From Anaeramoeba flamelloides (Eukaryota > Metamonada > Anaeramoebidae), in contig JANTQA010000070.1 of the NCBI GenBank assembly GCA_027625915.1, positions 10,917,001 through 10,981,000 on the forward strand: 64,000 nt of DNA, in the 5' to 3' direction. Below, one piece after another: positions 57,653 to 64,000 of this stretch. Under the pieces are notes generated by a model. That model saw nothing but the letters and a program-made list of their open reading frames with translations. It was not told where the DNA came from and searched no databases. The position numbers and the translations under genes were made by a program. Numbering within the stretch: position 1 is the first letter of the stretch; every line of letters starts with the position of its first letter.

Positions 57653-58756
57653 CTCGAAATTATTTGATTAAAATTTAATTCTTTTAATTTATAATAAAAA
57701 TATCAAACATCTTTTTGTATAAGAAAGATATACCCATAAAAAGTGATCTATATTTTCTTATTATCTCTTTATGATCATATTTTAAATATAACGCACAAAA
57801 TTTATTTGAGTTTTTATTTATTACATAGTAATATCTATTTAAGTAGTTGGTAAATGTTCTGAATTTTAGAATTGTTGAACTTGACGAATAAAAAAAGTAT
57901 TTTTAATTATTTTAAAATATTCTTGTAGAGTGTCGTAAGTGTTGTTGAGTGCCAAGCTTTTGTATATTTCTTTTTTAGTTCGATGATATCTTTCTAATTC
58001 CAATGATTTTTATTATTCATTCTTTTGGTTTTAGTGTATTTTTTTATTCAGAGAAGGCAGAGATAATTATTTTATTTTATTTTTGAATTTGAATTTTATT
58101 TTTATTAATTGAAATTATCAAATTTTCGAATTTATATTCTGTTTTATAAATAAGAACTGTTGCATTTCGGTTTATTTTGAATATTTTATATATAGATATA
58201 TATATATATTAATCCAAGGGTAGAAATAATTTATGGTTGCAATTTTATAATTATATATTTCAAAACCATATGTTGATTGACTTAACATAAAAGATCTAAA
58301 TAATCTAATGGTCAAATTATTTATTAATAGATTACTATCAAATAATTTTTTAGAATTTTTAGAAGTTTCTTTTACTTTTTTTCAGATTAGATACTATATG
58401 TGAAACTTTTTGAAATAAATTATCAAATATATAATCTTTAATAAATCTTGTGATATTTCTTTTTTTATCTTTATTAGGCTTTAATCCACATTGAATAATT
58501 ATTTGATATATGGATATTAATTTTATATTTATTTGATTTATATTAACTTTTAGAATTAAAAAAAACCATTTACAAATATTTGATAATGATTTGTTAATGA
58601 TATTATTTATAATAATAGTAAATGTGAAAATAAAGTAAATATGAAAATTGATTGACGGTCTCTTTGGAATATACCAAGTCCCACACATTGATAATATATT
58701 AATTAATAATGATGCGAAATTTCATTTAGTATAAATGTTTTCATTGTTTCTCTAAT

Positions 58757-59288
58757 TAAACCCCAATTCAAAATTTTTAACACACCAAAATTCTTTTTGT
58801 GAAAAAAAAACTTATTTAATCAATTCAAGAAGATTTACCAAATTAGAACCATTCACTAATTGGAATGTTAACACTTTTTTATAAATTACAATACTCACAA
58901 AACAATAAATAAATAATTATCAATACAAATAAATCATGGGTGTGTTAAAAATTTTGGAGAGAACAAAACAAAAAAATACATTAGTAAATTTGATGAAATT
59001 TTATTAGGAATATTGATCGATCAAAGGTCAGATACTACCAACTAATTTTATTTGAGTTCTTCTATTTGGAACAACTTGACTTTAACATACTATCAATTGT
59101 TCAAAAAAATTGGATCGAACAAAACAAATTACGTAATTTAAAAAATGAAATGAAAAGAAAAACTAAAAGATGAAAAAATGATTTTCTTATTTTTCAAAAA
59201 TCAAAATTATCTCCAATTTCAATGAAATTGTATTATTGTGATTGCTTGGAACGTTTTAGCTGTTTGGAAAATTTTGACTTTTAGTTTA
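58757..59288 (+). mobile_element. ~530-bp TIR element (TAAACCCC family)
   Basis: Left TAAACCCCAATTCAAAATTT, right (reverse complement) TAAACTAAAAGTCAAAATTT; TA at both borders. Interior matches 4761-5316 in inverted orientation, including GGGTGTGTTAAAAATTTTGG and the TTGATCGATCAAAGG block. Broken frames. Confidence 0.65.
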
Positions 59289-59646
59289 TTTCATTATTGA
59301 TTGAAACAAAAAATTCAGCTATATGAATCAACAAAATATCAATTTCATTTTCATTTTTTGATTTTATTTGATTATATTTATGATTAAATAAAAATAAGAC
59401 TCTAATTCCTGTATCATATTTTTAATCTAAACAGTAATTTTGATTAATGAATAAATTCCCCACAAGTTTCAGTTCGTTTATATAATATTTTTAGAAATAA
59501 TCTTTGTAAACTTCGATTAATTGGAATATGCTAATAATTCAAAGTTACCCCCTTAATGACTTTTTTTTATGAATAAATAGAATTAATTTTTTTTTCAATA
59601 TATTCAATAGTTTTGTCATAAGTGGTAATTTACCATTTATTGAAAA

Positions 59647-60199
59647 TAAACTCCATTTCGTTGAAAGCGTGCAAGCCAAAAATGAATAAGTCACTTTATT
59701 TTTAAGAATCAACCAAACTTGGATTGTTTAGTAATAAGATAGATAATAAACTTCGTATTAGAGTCAATAATCATAAAGAAAAGCCTGAACAAACCATAAA
59801 TTTCAAAAAAAAAAAAAAAACAAATGTTAAAAAATTTTTTGATCCCTTTTCATTTGAAACGTCTCGTGTAAAATTCTCAATTTCTTTAGGAAAATTGAAA
59901 TTGTTAACAATAAGATTTTTTACTTTTTTATGTTTGAATTTTATAAGAACAGAGAAAGTAAAACTTTATATAATATTAATTTTGAGTCTCAAACATTTGT
60001 TTTTTTCAAATTTAATTATTAAAATAAAAAAAAAAAAAAAAAAAAAAAAAAAACAAAAAAAAAATTTATAAAAACTGAGAAAAAATTGTATTGATCTAAA
60101 AATTAAAATTTTAGTCTGAGAAGAATAATGAATTAAAATTATCGAATGTGTTCTATTTCTTCAATAAAAATGGAACCCTTTGACTGAAAAAAGAGTTTA
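59647..60199 (+). mobile_element. TIR element, ends TAAACTCC...AAAGGG, ~550 bp
   Basis: Left TAAACTCCATTTCGTTGAAA, right (reverse complement) TAAACTCTTTTTTCAGTCAA-AGGG. The left half is the inverted counterpart of 45180-45418. A 115-codon frame (59724-60071), Lys-rich and ending in a poly-A run of about 30, is not conserved in the other copy and is not supported as a gene. Confidence 0.6.
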
Positions 60200-60229
60200 T
60201 TTTAGATTGTAATGTAAAATCTTTAATAA

Positions 60230-61130
60230 TTTGTGTTTTCAATTTGTTCAAAATGTAATTTTTCTTCATTTTCTCTTTCATTAATAAATTAAAAATTCTC
60301 AATTTATTAAAATCCTATGACAGATTTATCTTTTAAATATTTGATTGTATTTTTAATATTATCAATTGGATAATAAATATCAATTTTAAACTCTTTTAAA
60401 TTAGTAATTTTAATGTTTTTGATACATTCAGTTCCACTTTTAATTCACAAACTTTCAACGAAATTTAAGTCACAAAAAAATATAAAATTAAGGCACAAAA
60501 TTTCTAATTTTTTTTTTACAATTTATTTTACTAGAATCTAAATTTTGAGTGTTAATTTGAGATTTTTTTTCTATGCCTTAAATTTCGTTGAAAGTTTGTG
60601 ACTTAAAAGTGGAACTGACTGTATATTGTAAAATCATTTTACTTGTTTCAATTACATTTTATATTATATGAACAAAATATCCTTAAATGAAATGTTTATT
60701 GTTTAAAATCATTTTCGTTTTTTTTACCTTTATTAAATTTATTTTTTTAATAAAAATTTTTATTTTCAATAAATTCTAAGTTTATTTCATGAATAAATTT
60801 ATTCCAAGCTTCCTAATTTATTTTTTTTTTTTTGATTCGATTTATTAATTTTGAATTTCTTATGAGATTTTTTATTTATGCTGAAATTTTTTGGTCATTT
60901 TTATTTCTTTATAAATTATATCATTCAACTGAATAATTTTATTTTTAAAAATTTTTTTATTGTGTTAATAATTTTATATTATTTTTGTTATTTTTAAAAC
61001 AAAATTATTTTTAAAATTGTTTAGAATATGGTCCATATTATTTGCTATGCTATTTAGAGTATTTGAAATTATTTCAATAATTTTTTAATTTCAATTTTTT
61101 ATTATTTCAATATCACATTTCTTTTATGAG
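60230..61130 (-). mobile_element. Probable LINE linker-region fragment, split by a MITE
   Basis: On the minus strand broken frames give EIISNTLNSIANNMDHILNN, WNKFIHEINLEFIENKNFYK and, beyond the MITE, ECIKNIKITNLKEFKIDIYY. The style (Asn/Lys/Ile-rich) and the piece WNKFIHEIN...NKNF recall the ORF2 linker between endonuclease and RT. Assignment is tentative. Confidence 0.4.
60425..60621. mobile_element. 197-bp MITE with TA duplication (CAGTCAGTTCCAC family)
   Basis: Left CATTCAGTTCCACTTTTAAT, right (reverse complement) CAGTCAGTTCCACTTTTAAG. Arms continue through TCACAAACTTTCAACGAAAT. Bounded by TA (60423-60424, 60622-60623). Same family as 57032-57225. Tc1/mariner-type ends, non-autonomous. 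Confidence 0.75.
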
Positions 61131-61659
61131 TATTTGATTTGACTTGTTGGGATTTTCAATACATTGGATCATTTTATATAGAAACAAAGTTGATATTTTT
61201 TTGATTAAAGATCAGAATTTTTGTAATTGTTACAGCCGTTTTAATTTAGGCGTGAATCTAAGCCATTCGTTGAAAGGTTGATGAATATTCCTTAGTGAAT
61301 TTAAGTGAATTTAAAATTATTTCGAATTATTTTAAGTTTTTTGAAATAATTTGAAATGTACTTTAAAGTTTTCAAAATGGGAATGAGAAGTTGATGATTC
61401 ATATAGGGGGTTGAAATGGCTGTAATAATGGTTCAAAAAGTCATTTTTGAAAGTTGTTTTTTTTTTGACTAAATTTCAGAAATCCGAATTTAAGATTGTC
61501 AGAGTAAGTGATTGGAAGGTATTTGAGAATAGAAGAATTGATTTTATTTTTTGATATTTTTTACCTTTTTCTAAATTTAAATTTGTTAGTTGTTTGAGTT
61601 CCTGCTCTTTTTGTTTTTTTTTAGCTGTTTGGTAGAATATAAAAACATTCAGATTAAAT

Positions 61660-61915
61660 CATTATAAAAATTGACAGAATTGTTCATGATTAGATCTTAA
61701 ACTAACTTGATCAGATCTTGAACCAATTAAACTGGACTTATTCAAACCCAAGAGAACTGAATCTCAACTGAAAAAAATTTTAAACCAAATCAAAGTTAAC
61801 CGAATCGAAATTTCCTTAGAATCTGTTGAGTCGTTAACTTGTACTGGGGATTTTGATGTCTAGTTTCTGTCTTGTACTGAGATTTTGCTAAAACAAGATT
61901 TGGGAAACTTTTAAA
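61660..61915 (-). repeat. Dispersed repeat R, copy 3 (inverted, shorter)
   Basis: On the minus strand: TTCCCAAATCTTGTTTTAGC, CAGTACAAG, AACGACTCAACAGATTCTAA, GATCTGATCAAGTTAGTTTA, AATTTTTATAATGATTTAAT. Collinear with 22057-22290; the A+T-rich tail is absent. Confidence 0.6.
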
Positions 61916-62319
61916 AAAATAAAAAAGTTTTAAAAAAGTTTTCAAAAATAAAAAAAAAATAAGTAAAACAAAAGATAATTTCGAAAAGCAATTTCTTTAT
62001 TCTTAAAAAACTCAGCACTTGAAAGAAGATAATAACCTAAAAATCTGCAAAGTTATAAATTAACACTTAATAAAGTAACCTGTTTCATTTTTCGATGTAA
62101 GCCTAATTTCAAAAATAGGGGTAGATTTTTCATCTGAAAAAAATTTATTTAATTGTTTTTTTTTTTTGAATAATAATATATTTTCCTAAAGTTTTTCGAG
62201 ATAATAACCAATATAGATTCTTAAATAAAAATAAAGTGTAAGTATTTTATTTATTGAAAGACCAATGAAAAAAGAAAAAAAATAATAATAAAAAAGTTTG
62301 TCACTAATTTTGAAATTTG

Positions 62320-62455
62320 GCTTATTCTTTGTTCAAATATTTAGATCGCTTTATGAAAACAAATTATGGTGAAGATCCAAATAAATTTGACCTAAATGGG
62401 AAACAACCACCAACCCGCTCAACACTTGTGGGTGCAAAATTAAACTTTTCTATGC
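62320..62455 (+). pseudogene. Isolated coding-like exon, unassigned
   Basis: A stretch LFKYLDRFMKTNYGEDPNKF then DLNGKQPPTRSTLVGAKLNF has strongly protein-like composition and G+C-richer codons (CAACCACCAACCCGCTCAAC). There is no ATG before it; ATATTTAG at about 62338-62345 could be a 3' splice site. After LNF the frame becomes poly-Phe. Probably an exon or relic of a gene whose other parts are not visible. Family not recognised. Confidence 0.35.
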
Positions 62456-62639
62456 ATTTTTTAGTTTTTTTTTATTATCTTTTTTTTCATACTCTTTCTT
62501 TCGTTTCAATCTTTTCAATCTCTTTTTCTTGTTTTTGTTTCGAAATTAAAAATATTAAAATTTTCATTTCATTTTTTAAAGAATAGATATCCTCTTACCA
62601 TAATCTTGCCTAAATTAGAGCTATTATAAAAAACACTCT

Positions 62640-63140
62640 AAATACAAATTTTGAGTTTCGGGAAGTGTCTTAGAGTTCCTATATTTTTCAGAATTCAAAA
62701 AAAAATACAGTAAAATCATTAGTTTTACTCAATTCTTTTGAATTCTGGAAAAGTTAATGGCGCTTTTTCTTGAGTTTTATAAATAAATTGAAAATTTTTG
62801 AATTTTTCTTTTGATTTCAAAAATTAAAAAAAAACCTAAGGGTGCTTTTCTTGAGGTTTTCTGTTTTATCTGTTAAGTGTTCTAGGTTTTTTTGAGGTTT
62901 TCGATTTATTTGTAAAATCAATAGATTTTCGTTAGGTTTTTTTTACTTTTCGAAATAAACAGAAAATTTTAATAAATTTTCGGTTTATTTCTAAAGTAAA
63001 AAAAACCTAGAAGAACTTCACAAATAAAATAGAAAAGCTCAAAAAAAACATATTGATTTCACAAATAAAATAGAAAACCTCAAAAAAACCTAGAACACTT
63101 AACAAATAAATAGAAAATTCAAGAAAATCTTCGTTAGCAC
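62640..63140. repeat. Hairpin array (family P), copy 4
   Basis: Same modules as 17850-18960: TTTCAGAATTCAAAAAAA with AATTCTTTTGAATTCTGGAA, then GTTAGGTTTTTTTTACTTTT, GAAATAAACAGAAAATTTT and their complements (62935-63010), flanked by TTGAGGTTTTCTGTTTTAT and AAATAAAATAGAAAACCTCA (62860-62880 and 63062-63085), which themselves pair. The order gives hairpins within a larger hairpin. Confidence 0.7.
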
Positions 63141-63280
63141 TTCTACTATTAAACTGTTTGTTGATATTATTCTTATTTACTCGAATAATTTTTAAATCTG
63201 ATTAACTTTTCTATCCAGAATAATTTCTTATGAAGTTTTGTCTAAAAATTATTTAGATTTACCATATAATAATTTTAAAT

Positions 63281-64000
63281 TTTCTATTTCCCAATTCATA
63301 TTTTCATCATCTTTTTTTCAAAACTATATTTTTTTGAAATGTGTTCAAAACTAAGAAGTTTGATTTTTTTTTTTGAGATTGGATCTTCTTTTGTAGATTG
63401 AGATTCTGGCATGGTCAAGATTTGTTTGAGTTATATAAATTATTCTTGGGGAGTATTGATTGATTTTTAAAAATCATGTTTTCTTTTTTATTTATCCAAA
63501 CATCAATTGTGTCAATGTGTTTTTTGAGTTTCAATAGAAAATAACGAATCCATAGAATAATTGGCTAATGTATATTGATTTGAACATTTGTGATTTTACT
63601 CTATTAGATAGTTTTTTTTTGTTTAAAAATAAGTTTTATTTTTATAAAGTTATGTCATTTACTTTTTTGAAGTTGTTTTGTAAATCATTTTTCAATTTCT
63701 AAAGAAATTCAAAAATATTTTATTTCTGATATTTTTTTTTTTTTGATTTTAGGGTTTTATCAATATTTGGGTTACTGAAAACAAAAATAACACCAAATTA
63801 ATTAAGTTCAAATTGCTTTTTAATTTTGTTTAATTGAGACTCAAAATTACATTGATCATTTAATTGATAATATTCAACAGCATCAGATAATTCATTAACA
63901 ATTATTTCTGGGTCTTGTTCAGCTGTCATTTCAATTGAATCGGTATAAAAATATTTGATTAATATTTTCAAGCTTTTGATTGATTTATTAGTATAATCTT
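63281..64000 (-). repeat. Segmental duplication of 54219-55000
   Basis: From ATTTCTATTTCCCAATTCAT-equivalents onward the two regions stay collinear through the LINE fragment, the intergenic bases (TATTTGGGTTACTGAAAACA) and into the RCC1-BTB coding region, with only scattered differences until the window ends. The duplication breakpoint on this side is near 63281. Confidence 0.8.
63798..64000 (-). CDS. RCC1-BTB family gene, C-terminal end (runs off the window)
   Basis: The last 67 codons, in frame and uninterrupted: ...DYTNKSIKSLKILIKYFYTD, SIEMTAEQDPEIIVNELSDA, VEYYQLNDQCNFESQLNKIK, KQFELN, stop TAA at 63798-63800. This corresponds to the second BTB domain C-terminus of 54738-56561, with about ten substitutions in these 67 codons. 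The rest lies to the right of the window. Whether it is intact cannot be judged. Confidence 0.8.
   Translation of the reverse strand, partial: DYTNKSIKSLKILIKYFYTDSIEMTAEQDPEIIVNELSDAVEYYQLNDQCNFESQLNKIKKQFELN

Larger units (their letters stand above)
56900..58740 (-). mobile_element. LINE copy (family I), 5'-truncated, split by a foldback element
   Basis: 3' end at 56906 (GATGAGGAAGTGTAAATTCC), continuing to about 57019; resumes at 57653 (GAAATTATTTGATTAAAATT) and runs through CCCATAAAAAGTGATCTATA, the thumb region (58130-58360) and the RT segment (58359-58688: IQCGLKPNKDKK; LGIFQR-like box at about 58655-58680). It ends near 58740, where a TIR element begins. A short GAGTGTCGTAAGTGTTGTTG / GAGTGCC tract at 57921-57950 interrupts the LINE and resembles the ends of the hairpin arrays. 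Dead copy. Confidence 0.7.

Noticed and set aside
58190-58210. (TA)n tracts here and at 19162, 34866 and 45500 as telomere- or origin-like features
   Set aside because: Short simple repeats are common in such A+T-rich DNA; no other sign of a telomere or origin is present.
59724-60071. 115-codon Lys-rich frame
   Set aside because: It sits inside a TIR element, ends in a poly-A run, and the frame is not kept in the related element at 44456-45418.
1-64000. Non-standard genetic code (stop codons read as amino acids)
   Set aside because: The intact 607-codon gene and the importin-alpha exons use CAA/CAG for Gln and end at TAA. The in-frame stops in paralogs fall at Ser, Arg, Gln and Asp positions, not at one amino acid.

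Overview
The window is very A+T-rich eukaryotic nuclear DNA (long poly-A/T runs, GT-AG introns, spliced importin-alpha, LINEs, Tc1-type transposons). The standard genetic code fits every recognisable gene. The combination of extreme A+T content and a multigene family of RCC1-repeat plus BTB-domain proteins points to a free-living amoeboid protist; Anaeramoeba-like organisms would fit from what I recall of such families, but this is inference and not proven by the sequence.

Host genes. (1) An importin-alpha gene on the minus strand (6686-14093), at least five exons, one intron of about 4.9 kb stuffed with repeat debris, and a one-base frame break near its C-terminus. (2) A family of RCC1-BTB genes: 22673-24488 (-), 27150-28969 (-), 41337-43171 (+), 49137-50958 (-), 54738-56561 (-) and a copy cut by the right edge, 63798-64000 (-). 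Only 54738-56561 is fully open (607 codons). The others carry from one to many frame breaks or stops, so the family is caught at several stages of decay. Shared 5' and 3' flanks show that whole units including flanking DNA were duplicated.

Mobile DNA makes up most of the rest. At least two LINE lineages are present. One copy (34897-40491, -) is full length, has an 18-bp target-site duplication, and encodes an ORF1 protein with two RRM-like domains, an Asn-rich coiled-coil segment and a C-terminal Cys/His cluster, and an ORF2 with endonuclease, reverse transcriptase and a C-terminal zinc knuckle. It is frameshifted. Several 5'-truncated LINE copies have served as targets for later insertions. 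DNA elements include a Tc1-type transposase relic (16583-17597), a large group of roughly 530-bp elements with a related TIR (TAAAC-C/T-CC...CCAAAAATTTGGACAC), two 1.2-kb elements flanked by TTAA, several MITEs with clear TA target duplications, a foldback element with a G+C-rich core, and unusual arrays of consecutive long hairpins (17850-18960, 25215-25456, 30976-31590, 62640-63140).

Layout: 1-6.2 kb LINE and MITE remains; 6.7-14.1 kb importin-alpha; 14.5-21.6 kb nested transposons; 21.7-30.7 kb two RCC1-BTB copies and a TTAA element; 30.9-40.5 kb two LINEs; 40.8-43.4 kb RCC1-BTB pseudogene; 43.9-48.9 kb MITE-like elements; 49.1-56.6 kb RCC1-BTB pseudogene and the intact paralog; 56.9-63.8 kb LINE with nested foldback, further elements and a duplicated LINE tail; right edge, another RCC1-BTB copy. 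No tRNA, rRNA or CRISPR was recognised. Coordinates of repeats are by eye and approximate unless a target duplication is quoted.
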